A DNA stretch of 64,000 nucleotides from Ophthalmolycus amberensis (Eukaryota; Chordata; Actinopteri; Perciformes; Zoarcidae): contig JAFEUB010000798.1 of assembly GCA_024529925.1 (NCBI GenBank), positions 568,001 through 632,000 of the forward strand, in the 5' to 3' direction. Positions 48,735 to 59,553 of this stretch are shown here, in pieces (position 1 is the stretch's first letter; the number at the start of each line of letters is the position of its first letter). The translations under genes were made by a program, and so were the position numbers. The notes beneath the pieces were generated by a model. It was not told the DNA's origin and made no database searches. It worked only from the letters and a program-made list of their open reading frames with translations.

Positions 48735-49910
48735 TTAAACAGCCTTGTTGCAGACCTCCCCGACTGCATCCTGCAGCTTCTTAACGGACTCCATCACCAG
48801 CCGGAAACTTTCATGGAAGCTGCCGTTGCCTTCCTTCACCCAGGCCGCCTGCAGCTCTCTGACCCACGTCAGGATCCCGTCCAGCTGTTTCTGCACCTCC
48901 CTCTGCTCCTCCAGCTCAGCGAGCAGGGCCTGCCTGGCACACACTTCTGCTTCGTAGGCTCTCTGGAGGTCAGCCAGGGACGACTCCAGCCTCAGCACCT
49001 CCTTGATGGAGCAGGACCACAGTCACACCACAGACAGATACATCAGTTTCCTGTTTTCAGCAGCATACGCACAGATTATAAGAAGTAGAAACAAACCATA
49101 TTTTATAACAAATGCACTGCAAGTTTAAACATAATCATCTATACTGATCGAACCCTTAAAAAACTGGAGTAACAGACACAAATGGCTAATACATAAAAAT
49201 GTGTCACATTGTTAAAGGACAATTTAATCTTATCAGTAAGGAACGTCTTTTGAGGCCAAAGACACAGATATCAATATAAAGGTTAGATTTCAGACGCATC
49301 TCTGAGTCTTCAGCACAAAGACACAAAGTCATCACGTGACTCCAGTGTCATTTCCTTCTGCAATTTTTTTGTTGTTGATATTTACAGTAAAGTACATGAT
49401 TTGTGAGTAACGTCAACGTTATAAAGGCTAAATAAAACAGTGGCTTGTCAGATTGTAATGCCATCAAGTGCTCATTGAGTGATCTAATAACTATCTAATG
49501 ACTCCTCCACACACCTGTATGTGCTGGGGGTAGGTCTTGTGGAGCTGGTCCTCGGGCAGGAGGACATTCGTCGGAACGGAGAAGCAGCGGCCGGACAGCA
49601 GCGCTTCCATCCGCTTCGACAGCTGCTTGAACCGCTCCTCGAGGAACTGCTGCAGCTTCCGGCTGCACTCCCTGGCCCGGGACCGGAGGAGCTCCTCGGC
49701 CTCGGACGACTCGCCTTTGCTGAGCTGCCTCACACACACCTTCTCCACTACGGGTAAGATGTCGTACAGGCAGTCCTGGAAGGCGCTGTAGACCCGCAGC
49801 ATGCATGTCTGCGGGGTGAAGCCGAAAAACTGTGTCTCGTACAATTTTAAAGTCGATGGAAGGATATTGTCCGCCTCTTCGTCAAGCTCTCCGCGAGCAT
49901 CCACCTCCAT
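48735..49910 (-). CDS. mis12: Mis12 kinetochore complex component; two coding exons, 220 aa
   Basis: Exon 1 is 49910-49515 (132 codons, donor CAG/GTGTGT). Exon 2 is 49001-48735 (acceptor CATCAAG/GAG, 88 codons plus TAA). Family matches are YETQFFGFTPQTCMLRVYSA near the N-terminus, VPTNVLLPEDQ before the splice, and CARQALLAELEEQ in the coiled-coil second half; human MIS12 is 205 residues. Mis12 joins with Pmf1, Nsl1 and Dsn1 to form the complex that links centromeric CENP-C to Ndc80. The N-terminus is about 15 residues longer and more acidic than human. Heptad-rich helices dominate exon 2. The acceptor has a weak pyrimidine tract, and an alternative AG 3 nt later would drop one residue. Human MIS12 has an uninterrupted coding exon, so the intron is a difference. 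Confidence 0.93.
49016..49500 (-). other. mis12: mis12 intron
   Basis: The intron spans 49002-49514. AT-rich, and I see no repeat or second gene in it. Confidence 0.8.
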
Positions 49911-49945
49911 CTTTTGACGGGTTTCCCGCGCGCTGTTGAATCGCT

Positions 49946-50045
49946 TATTCTTCTTCTTCTTCTTCTTCTTCTTCTTCTTTTTTGAGGTTTATTGGCGGTT
50001 GGCAAACAATGAATTGGTGCATTACCGCCACCAACTGGTATGGAG
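49946..50045 (-). mobile_element. Short retroposed repeat with GAA tail and 12-bp target duplication, just upstream of mis12
   Basis: On the minus strand: CTCCATACCAGTTGGTGGCG, then GGTAATGCACC, TTGCCAACCGCCAATAAA and a (GAA)n tail. It is flanked by identical TGTTGAATCGCT at 49934-49945 and 50046-50057. A simple-repeat tail plus a 12-bp duplication is typical of LINE-mediated insertion. The near flank is 24 bp from the mis12 ATG. Confidence 0.75.
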
Positions 50046-50057
50046 TGTTGAATCGCT

Positions 50058-50150
50058 GACGTTTCTTCTTCTTCTTGTAACGTTTTTTTGGCGGTTGTCA
50101 AAACAACGAGGTGGTGATCTATCGCCATCTAGTGGTATGAAGGGTACAGC
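50058..50150 (-). mobile_element. Older diverged copy of the same repeat
   Basis: Same order of motifs (TAGATGGCGAT, TTGACAACCGCC, GAAGAAGAAG) in the same orientation, with more substitutions. It makes a tandem pair with 49946-50045. Confidence 0.65.
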
Positions 50151-50195
50151 GCACTACAGCGCTGCCATCGAATCCAAAGCTAGATGCTGCGAATA

Positions 50196-50277
50196 TTATA
50201 AGATTTAATAAGATTTAATAAGATTCAATAAGATATGATACGATATATTAAGATATAATAAGATATAATAAGATATG
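50196..50277. repeat. AT-rich 10-bp minisatellite
   Basis: About eight copies of an AATAAGATTT-like unit with variants. Confidence 0.8.
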
Positions 50278-50305
50278 GTGATAAAATAAAGGCCACTCAG
50301 TTACT

Positions 50306-50560
50306 TAGATAGATAGATAGATGGATAGATAGATAGATAGATAGATATAGAAACTTTTCATCCCCAGGGGGAAATTAGTTTGTAGCAGCAGCATACATTG
50401 TGCATTTCCATTCGTAACATATTACGTATGGAAATGCACAGTATATACTGTACAATAAAATAACAGAGCAGATATTGAATTTGAAGAAATAGAATAATAA
50501 AAAATAAGATAAAATAGAATAAAAAAATAAAAATGCAAAAAATGCACAGTATATACAATG
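50306..50560 (-). mobile_element. LINE-type 3' tail with TATC microsatellite
   Basis: On the minus strand TAATTTCCCCCTGGGGATGA runs into (TATC)n (50306-50348), the form of a frequent fish LINE 3' end. The AT-rich sequence to about 50560, with an internally repeated GGAAATGCACAGTATATAC-type motif, probably belongs to it. Confidence 0.55.
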
Positions 50561-50599
50561 AATTAGAATGGTATTAAATTAACAACTAGGTAAACTAAA

Positions 50600-51480
50600 C
50601 AAACTAAACAGTCGTGCAAGGATCACCAACAACAAGCAACGTAGCGTTGTTGTAGTCATTTCAAGGATGATTATCTGGCCAGAGGTGATTCATTATACAG
50701 TGTTATAGCAGATATAGCAGATACTTGCTGTTAGCCTTATGCATAAATCTGCATTTTTACTTGTTCATATATTTATAAATTACATAAATTAAATATAAAT
50801 TAGGAACACGAAACTACCAAACCTCAGATTAGTTAAAATAGCTTACTGACACAAAATAGTAATGTTTTAGAAAGGCTTTAGAATTGTTAAGAAACAGATT
50901 TGTGGATATGGTATTTATCATTGTTATCATTTAATTAATCCGTTTCATTTTCATTTTATCACGAACAAGTACATTTCTCAAACCTATATAAGGATTTTAC
51001 TTAATCTGTGACGTTTTGGCACTTGCTGCCTGTTTTTGAAAGGTTGGGGAAACAAAAACAGATGCAAAACAAACCCAATGAGATGCAAAATTACCAAAAG
51101 TAGATGCAATATGACTACAAACACTGTGCAATATTTATTCTGTCTGTATATAGAATATTACAACACAACAATGATTCTGCCTGTATATATAATATTTTAG
51201 TTATTGTGGACTTTTTACTTTTTTAATATTCTTTACTGTTTTATTACTTATTTGCTTATTTATAATACTTTTTGATACATAGTTTTTTACTGTGTCTCTT
51301 GTTTGCACAATCCACTATGCTGCTGTAATCCTGTAAATTACCCCACTGCGGGACTAATAAAGGATTATTTTATTTGATTGGTTTTGGAGGATTCCCTGTA
51401 TTTTTGTGCCTGTATGTTGCTAAAATGATTGTTCATTGATTTTTTCAAAATCTAATACAAAAAAAACTTACGTCATGACG
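50600..51480. other. AT-rich spacer between mis12 and ppm1g
   Basis: No gene. A LINE-tail-like segment (TTACCCCACTGCGGGACTAA plus TAAAGGATTATTTTATTTG) lies at about 51330-51378. Confidence 0.6.
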
Positions 51481-51528
51481 CATTACGTACGTTGGGGGGC
51501 ACGCCCCCTGGTTCGAACGAAAGGGACA

Positions 51529-51677
51529 TGCGCGTGCGCTTCCTTCCTCCACAGCGCCTGCTTCTCTTGGTTCTGCCTGTGTTGATAGCGGCGTTTGCTT
51601 TCACACGTGCAATCTCTTCTATGTGAAGCTCTCGCTGTGGGACCCGATTATAAACTCACCCTGCTCTATCAGAATAG
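51529..51677 (+). promoter_or_regulatory. ppm1g: ppm1g promoter and noncoding first exon
   Basis: An NRF1-like palindrome TGCGCGTGCGCT (51529-51540), directly followed by ETS-like TTCCTTCC, sits in a CpG-rich, TATA-less stretch. The first exon would end at a donor AATAG/GTAAAG (51677). The leader resumes at 51937 after acceptor TTCCAG. Start position not resolved. Confidence 0.5.
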
Positions 51678-51962
51678 GTAAAGTAAACATCAGAGTTGTG
51701 TTTGATTTTTCTACAGCTGCGCAGCCGCTTGCGTGGGGGGGTGGAAGTTTAGCTGTGTTAGCATGGTGCTGTTAGCTAGCTAATGCGTCTACTTTTTGTT
51801 GTGGTGTTGCTAACGTTAGCTAGCAAGCGAGCCAGTTGAAGTATAACAAATGCACTAGTTCGGTTATAGGTGTGTCTACTACTAACGTTAGCTGTGAAGC
51901 TAACGTGATGTTTCCTCCGTGTGGTCTTGGTTCCAGGTGTAAAGCCATAGTAACCGACCACC

Positions 51963-54900
51963 ATGGGGGCTTATCTGTCGCAACCTAACACGACCAAGAC
52001 CTCTTCCGATGGCGGCAACGGCAACATGAGCTACGGCTTCTCTGCCATGCAGGGCTGGCGCGTCTCCATGGAGGTGAGGCGGAAAATCAATGACCGGATC
52101 AAAAGACGAACGCAACGAAGATAGATTTTGATTTTGAGTTATAAATGGCGGGATACAGGGTTTGAGGCCTGTTTGTGTATGTATGTCTCAGCGTAGGGCT
52201 GGCTGAGATATTTCCACAGCACACAGAGTCGCACCTCTTAGCATCAGCTGCAGTGATGGATTAAATCCACGATTTACCCACAGGGTGTTTTTGGTATGCT
52301 GAGTTGCATTGTAATAACACTAGAGTATGTGATTGATGCCTGCTGTTTGACTCTTTACTGCTCTCATAAGAAAGTACAACCAGTGTCATTGCCTCATTCT
52401 GTTAAGTCACTTCTGATGAGAAAACCAGTTGATTAGGAATAATACACCAGCTCCCAACAGGACAACAACTGTACAATTGCTAATCAAACACATGCGTGTG
52501 AGTAATTCAGCTAACAGACATTTGTGGATGTGTGTAATGATAAAACACAAGGCTCATCAACAGGTAACAGAAATGTTGTTAATTGATGAAAGTGAGTTGA
52601 CCAATATAGGTATTTAAATGATATGACAATGAATGAAGATAATATATAAAGGTCTCCCATTAATGTTCAGGTTGCTTTTACAGAAGAGAGAATTCTGAAA
52701 CTAAGTGTTGTCTAAATTGTCATGTGCATTGTTTTGTGTTTATTGTGCAACAGGATGCTCACAATTGTATCACAGAGTTTGATGAGGAGACGGCCATGTT
52801 TTCGGTGTATGATGGACACGGAGGTAATGCACACACACTGTGTTCCATTCATATTATTTTGCAGGATAAATTGTGGCGTGTAGAGCATTTATACACTAAT
52901 ATTAGTTTGCGACTTAGCTAAGTCTGGAGCTCATGCGGATAAGACACACTGCGCATAAATACTTTTCAAAAAAACAGTTTCTCCCAAAACTCAAGTTCAG
53001 CATCACAAACAGCAGTCAGAGACCCAATACCCCTTTGATTTTTTTTTATCGCAACACCCATTTTTGTGAAGTGTTTCTGGGGATTTTACCGTTTTTATTG
53101 TTTGTTTTACACACCTGAGAACTTCGTATTCACGAACCTATCCTGAGAATTTATACAACCTGCTGTACCATTTAGGTGAGGAGGTGGCTCTGTACTGCTC
53201 AAAGTACCTTCCTGACATCATCAAGGAGCAGAAGACCTACAAAGATGGCAAACTTCAAAAGGTGAGAAGCCACACGGCCCGTGGCACGGCCTGTCTTAAA
53301 CAAGTTCGACAGATCAGACATCTTCACAACCAGAGGCCTGCTGCTTTGAAACGCTCTGAACGGACCCGCAACACGATTCCCATCAACCGATATTACACTG
53401 AAGCTTAACCTTTACTGACGCACTTTCCTTTCTGCGTGATGTTTCCAGGCTCTGGAGGATGCGTTCTTGGCCATCGACAGCAGAACGACCACGGAGGAGG
53501 TCATTAAGGAGCTCGTCCAGATCGCTGGGCGTCCCACTGAGCCACCGCCTGCTGTAAAGGTGGCAGAGGAGGACGATTGTGAGTACACCCCTAACAATGG
53601 GGTGTATGTGGTAATGTTTGATGTGTATGTGTTGTAAGGAACGTATAACAAAGCACATTCATGTTGAATAGTACAAAGGATTGAGAGTATTGACATGCAG
53701 CAAAATGTAATAAACTAAAAGTAATTATGAATACAAAACATCCTGAAGTGCATGCACGTACGCCGCAGGTAGTTTAAAAACAGGGATGTTAAATCCTAAT
53801 TATAATGACCTCATCTAAATGTCTCCATGCTTCTGCCCTCCCTCCAGTGGACACAGAGGAGGCCGCTCTACTCCACGAGGAAGCCACAATGACCATAGAG
53901 GAGCTGCTGGTGCGCTACGGCCAGAACCTCAATGCTGTCAAGCATGCAGCTGCCATCAGGTAGCCAAGCAAACTTTTTATTTTGAATTCTAGTAGTTCTT
54001 AGTAGTTTGAGCCTTAAAGAGCCTGTGAAACCTCCAGAGGCGACAAGTCAACTTATACACTAATCAGATTTGCCTCTTTGAACGTGAATCATCCATCACA
54101 TTAAGGAAGTAGTGGTAGTATTACATGGCCGCATTGTTGTTTTTGTCTTTGGACACATTTGTATGTCTTGTGTATATTTGAATTTAAAAAAAATGAAAGC
54201 CATAATCCTCTTTCTTTGCTTTAATAACTCGGTGAGTCCAGGTTTCGTTGTTTGTTGTGTAAACAGTAGTTAAAGTTTTAGACTCATGTGGTTGGCTTCT
54301 CTTTTTGTTTTGTTCGTAGTGCGGCCGCTAAGAAAGCATCCTGCGCGCAGCCCGAGGCCTCGGGAGACAAAGAGGAAGGTGGGAAAGGACAGAAGGAGGT
54401 GATAAATGGAGAGGTGGAGGAGAGCAATGGGAAGGCGAAGAAAGTTGAAGGAGCGGCATGCGGGTCGAAGCTGCGAGCCTGTCGGAGAACAGGAGGTGAA
54501 GGCAGCGGTCCAGGTACGGAGTCTTTAACATTGTTGTCCTCAAAAAGATAACATGAAAAAAACGTCTAGTTATTGTTCTAGTTTAAAACTAATTGGAGAA
54601 TTTAAATTTGTATCCTTTTAATGTGAAAAGGGAAAAAGATTTGCCTGCTCAAATAATGCAATTTTCTCTTGGGAATTTACTGTTGTGTTAAAAGAAATAA
54701 ATGTTGAAGTGAGTAGAAAAGGCTTCATGAGCACCACATCGTTATCTGAGCACCCAACGTCCTCTCTACAGCCGCTGAGTCTGGAGGTTCAGGAAGCTCC
54801 AATGGAGAAGAAAAGGCTGGTAAAGCCGAGGGAGACGCAGGTCCCTCCTGCTCCTCTTTGTCCACTAAAGATGCCGGAGAGTCCAAGTCCAGGTTTTTTG

Positions 54901-57900
54901 AAGACAGCGAGGAGTCTGGGGAGGGAGAAGAGGAGGAGGGCAGTGATGAAGAGGTGAGAGCAGGAAACCAGGATCAACTGTCCTACTCGGCTGTGAAAGC
55001 TCTCTCACATGGCTTGAAATAACTGAAATTGTAATTCTCACCTTTTTCTTTAATTAGGCTGGCAGCGAAGAGGAAGAGGGTGACAGCAGTGAGATGGAGG
55101 AAGAGGCGGATTCAGATGAGGGAGACTCTGAAGATGAAGAGGAGGAGGAAATGTGCCTTCCTGGAATGGATGGCAAGGAGGAGGTGTGTACAACGGAGAT
55201 TTAAACAAATCAACAGTCCAGCTGATACAAATACAAACATTGTGCCTAATGCCGGGGATATCGGCTGACTCGACTTCTTGATAATCTTTTTAGATGTGTT
55301 GAAAGATGAATTTCAGTGAAATGGTCAAGTTAGGAGTGGGAAAAGCAATGCAGTGTTTATGGAGTTAATGTACAGATAAATTACATTTTATATCATCAAA
55401 ACTGTCAATTTGTTCTCATAGTTTTGGCTCTCTGAGTACCTCCCTCCTACAAGAAGTTGACATTGATCACCAAAATATCAGGACATCTTTCCACTGGTAG
55501 CTTGTACCGGAGTCTTGACATAAATTGTTGACCAAGTCTTATAACGCGACATGTTGTCATATGCAAATGTTAATTGGTGGAATTAGTCATATTGAAACCA
55601 TTGTACCCTTTCCACATGATACAAAAATAATTGACCAAGATTTTTGCTTGTCGTTTTAGAGAGCTGACCAAGTAAGCAGTAATTCGTTTTTAGCCATTTA
55701 AAGAGCTCAGTTGGAATTTCCAGCTGTGAAGCAAATGAGCCGGCTGCAGTGTTGGAGAGCCTCACTGCAGCAGAAGCCGAGTTTAGTGATTTGTGAGGAC
55801 TTTGTGTAAATGAAAGAAGCTTTGACGGCTGCCTGAAAGTCTTTTCCCTGCAGAGAAATGTCTGAAAGCTTTTAAGTAGTTCATGGGGTGAAATAACATA
55901 CAAAGATTGTCCAGGTTATTTTTTTTATGGAAAGATGAGATTGTGTTTTAATTAGTGCTGGGCAAGTTAACGCGTTATTATCACGTTAACGCATTAATTA
56001 ATTAACGCCGACAATTATTTTAACGCGCGTTAATGCATTTTTTTTTAAATTTATAATTATTGTAACAGACTTTTCTCATGTTTATCGTTTTGTATTGGAG
56101 ATGATATGTCCCTTCAGGGTGGCCGTAGAGAAAAGGCGACTTCCGCTTCTGGCCGAGGGGGGAGGGGGGAACACAGAAATGAAACCCTGGAGACTAGTGG
56201 ACATCGCTGCAGTAAAGTCAGCAGACACTCAGATCTCCGTGGTCAACTCGGCAGACACTTGCATGTTAGTGCACCTATATGCTGAAATTCATGGTAAACG
56301 CATTTAAACGGCACAGATCGGGAGCGAGCAGAGGACTTTGAAAGTTAGCGGAAAGATTAACGTGAGACAACATCCGGTTTCTTCAGACGAACATCCGGTT
56401 TTCAGAATAAGATGCCAACAAAGTATGAATTATATTCACATTAAGTATAAAACATGCTACCTACATCTCGTGAACCAAATGTTATTGACCTTTTGTTCAT
56501 ATAGCAGTACTTTTAAAATAAAAGTGCGCAATGCACTACTTTTGAATTCATTATTGAACTTTGCCATAACAATGCGATTACCGTACTTTCCGGACTATAA
56601 GTCGCACCGGTATATAGGCCCCACCCTCTAATTTTGAGAAGAAAACTGAATATTTACTTATATAAGCCACATCGGACTATAAGCCCAAATGCTACCCGCG
56701 ATTAGCATTAGCGATTAGCATTAGAGAATATAATATATCTTTGTATCCACCTTTGTACCGTATATCTTTTCATGCTTCATACAGACGTACCTACCGGTTC
56801 ATGATGTGGTGTGTTCAAGGACCCAAATGCAGACTCAGGACAGCAGAGTTATATTGCAAACCAAGATGATTTATTTCTCTCACTCAAAAACACGCACACA
56901 AAAACACGCACACAAAAAAACTCTTGAACAAGTTTTGTAGAACTGTAGAACAAGTTTTGTAGAACTGGAAAAACGGTAATAAGTCAACTAGGAGGCGTCT
57001 CCACGCGCTCCGCACAGGTCCAAGCCGGGAAGTGGCTTACGGTACCGGTAATCCCTCTGATCCGAGCCGGAAAGTGGCTGGATCGACACAGGATCGCTAT
57101 TGATCGCTATCGCCTTCGTCCTCCTGTGCACTAAAACCATTGAAGTCCTCTTCAGTGTCGGAATTAAACAGCCTCAGAATTGCTTCGTTCGTGCTTGCAG
57201 TCCGTCTTTCGTCTGCACCCTCAGTGTCACTTTGCTCCCGAGGCAAATCCGCCCCTGAGCTTGCGCTGTCCTCCTCATCTCGCAGCAGTCCAGCCTTTCG
57301 GAACCCGTTGGTGATGGTGGATTCTTTCACACTGCTCCACGCTGTTAGGATCCACTGGCAGACTTGAGAAAAAGTTGCTCTTCTCATGCAGCGTGCCTAC
57401 GTTGCTCGTAGCTCTGAATAGCATTTACGGCTAACTGGCTTGGCCAGTTGCTGCTAGCACAACAGCTATTCAGAGCTATGAGCAACAACAGTTATTGCCT
57501 CATTGCTTTTCGTTTGGTAGCCTTGAGACCTTAGTCTGTAATGCAAGTATGTCTGCATGAAAAGATGTACAAAGATATATTATATATTCGCTAATGCTAA
57601 TCGCGGTTAGCATTTCCCCATTGGCGGTAATGTTAAAATTAGCTTAGAAGCTAGCGAGTCGGACATGTACTGTTAAAAGCATCTTGCCATTCAACCTTTT
57701 TTGTTAACAGTCCTAGTGAGAGGTAGGTCAAAGGTACTTCATCAATATTGTAGCGACCCTGTCAGTAACAGCTGGTAGCAACTGTTCTGTGTCGGGAGCT
57801 AGTAAATGTTGTGTTAGACCGGAACCGGAAGTTGTGGTTGTTGTTGTGGCGGAGGAAAGCTACGGAAAAATCCGTATATAAATCGCACCGGACTATAAGC

Positions 57901-59553
57901 CGACGCCTCAAAGCGTGGGGTAAAGGGTAGCGGCTTATAGTCCGAAACGTACGGTAATCGCAAAAAATCTATGCGATTACATATTTGAATCGTTGCCCAG
58001 CACCAGTTTTAATGTTGGCGTAAAAACCTCATGGAGGTTTTAATAGTGCGTCACATCTCACATGTTCATGTATTCACAGCCCGGCTCAGACAGCGGCACC
58101 ACAGCTGTCGTGGCTCTGATCCGAGGAGAACAGCTGATCGTGGCCAACGCTGGAGACTCTCGCTGCGTGGTGTCTGAGAGCGGTACGTCCAACTGATTTG
58201 GGGCCTATTTACCTTAATAGGCGTTGTAAATAAACGTTTAAAATGTCTGTTAATTAAACTATTGTCTGTGTTTTGACTTTAAACTGCATAGTGGCAGATC
58301 TTTTTAATACAAGGCTTTTCAGTAATGCATTAAATGTAAGAGCTGTGTTCCCGTGTTGCCGTAGGCAAAGCTGTCGACATGTCGTACGACCACAAGCCAG
58401 AGGACGAGGTGGAACTCACTCGCATCAAAAATGCTGGAGGGAAAGTGACCATGGACGGACGGGTCAACGGCGGACTTAACCTGTCCAGAGCTATTGGTAT
58501 GGCTGACTTTCTGTGTGACTATTAGATCAGTCTTGTAAGCGATCATATTTATTGCAGCAAAATTAAACCAAACAGCAGATGTTGTTCAATAATATATACA
58601 TTTTTTGGGGGGGGGGGGGAGCTTCAAATCGGCATCTTAAATGTTTGCCTCCTCTAAGCAGAATGAGTTCCTAACTTGGTCTCTGGCTCTCAGGCGATCA
58701 CTTCTACAAGAGGAACAGGGCTCTGCCTCCAGAGGAGCAGATGATCTCTGCGATGCCCGACGTCAAAGTTCTGACGCTTAGCGGGGACCACGATTTCATG
58801 GTCATTGCCTGCGACGGCATCTGGTGAGTTTTAGCGGTCATGGGCAGTTTATCCCTGTAGTTGATGATTCGTTAAGAGTCATAATAAACCGTAGTCTTAA
58901 ATATGACAGATTTCCACAGGCCAGTCGCCATGTTAACACACGTGAGGTTGTTTTTTTTCCGCCTTTTGATCCGTCATGTAGTTGTTGGTCAGCCCTGTTA
59001 CCATATGTGTTGTGTGCAGGAATGTGTTGAGCAGTCAGGAGGTGGTGGACTTCATCAGCAAGAGGATCAAACCAGACAAGAGCGGCAAAGTCAGAGCCCT
59101 CTCATCCATCGTGGAAGAGGTGAGAGAGAGCTCCTGATACGTACTTAATGCTTGCATACATAATACCGATCCCAAACCAGCCCCCTTTTAAGTATTTTAT
59201 TAGTCATTAAGCTTTTATTTGTTGTTCGTCATTACGCTATCTAGCTTGTAGCCTTAGGTGACTCCCAAACATTGACTAACGTACCTCACGTTTCTCGTGA
59301 TTAAATATGTTTGTGCCTCTTTAATTTCAAACCCCATGTGTCCTCCTGACAGCTGTTGGACCACTGTTTGGCCCCCGACACATCTGGAGACGGGACAGGA
59401 TGTGACAACATGACCTGCATCATCATCACCCTCCGGCCACACCCATCCCCTGCTCAGCCAGACGACACGAAGAAGAGGAAGAACCAGGAGGAGGCAGAAG
59501 GAGCCGAGGCGGGGGAGAGCGGAAACAAAGGCAAAAAGGCTAAAGGCGACTAA
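51963..59553 (+). CDS. ppm1g: Protein phosphatase, Mg2+/Mn2+ dependent, 1G (PP2C-gamma); 13 coding exons, 558 aa
   Basis: Exons: 51963-52073, 52754-52823, 53176-53261, 53449-53578, 53848-53959, 54320-54513, 54772-54953, 55058-55183, 58080-58182, 58365-58496, 58694-58823, 59020-59119, 59353-59553. All are GT/AG and in phase; human is 546 residues. Kozak ACCACCATGG. The MGAYLS start fits N-myristoylation. PP2C motifs: RVSMEDAH (E37, D38), VYDGHGG (D57), GTTAVVAL, ANAGDSRCVV, DHKPEDEVE, LSRAIGDHFYK, ACDGIWNV (D456) and GCDNMTC (D510), so all metal-binding acids are present. A long Glu/Asp-rich insert (about 170-337, exons 6-8) splits the catalytic domain, as in the family. The C-terminus ends in basic KKAK, a nuclear signal. 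It dephosphorylates splicing and chromatin proteins in the nucleus. Confidence 0.95.
56581..57954 (-). mobile_element. Tc1/mariner-superfamily (pogo-like) element nested in the hAT MITE
   Basis: Ends CCGTACTTTCCGGACTATAA and (inverted) CCGTACGTTTCGGACTATAA are flanked by TA on both sides (56579-56580, 57955-57956). Removing the element and one TA rejoins a GCGAT-TA-ATCGC site of the host MITE. A minus-strand frame inside encodes a pogo transposase C-terminus. Long subterminal inverted repeats pair 56696-56790 with about 57530-57620. Confidence 0.88.
57097..57387 (-). pseudogene. Pogo/Tigger transposase C-terminal fragment
   Basis: A 96-codon frame containing WILTAWSSVKESTITNGFRK and an acidic tail (TEEDFNGFSAQEDEGD). 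This is the conserved end of pogo-family DDE transposases, where W-x-x-V...I-x-x-F-x-K-A-G-I/L marks the last helices. The DNA-binding and catalytic parts are absent, so it cannot encode an active transposase. Confidence 0.8.
58609..58619. repeat. Poly-G run in ppm1g intron 10
   Basis: Eleven or more G residues. Length uncertain. Confidence 0.85.

Larger units (their letters stand above)
55953..58005. mobile_element. hAT MITE carrying a nested element
   Basis: Ends TAGTGCTGGGCAA and (inverted) TGGTGCTGGGCAA differ at one of 13 positions. They are flanked by perfect 8-bp duplications GTTTTAAT (55945-55952 and 58006-58013). The left subterminal part is the AACGCGTTATTATCACGTTA sequence common in fish. 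Without the nested element the hAT part is about 680 bp and noncoding. Confidence 0.93.
55184..58079 (+). other. ppm1g: ppm1g intron 8, mostly transposon
   Basis: A 2.9 kb intron. 2,053 bp of it is a hAT element with a pogo-type element inside. The first 770 bp show no recognised repeat. Confidence 0.85.

Noticed and set aside
54685..55268. Plus-strand ORFs of 90 and 62 codons
   Set aside because: Shifted frames of ppm1g exons 7 and 8. The real frame gives the Glu/Asp-rich insert ending in PGMDGKEE.
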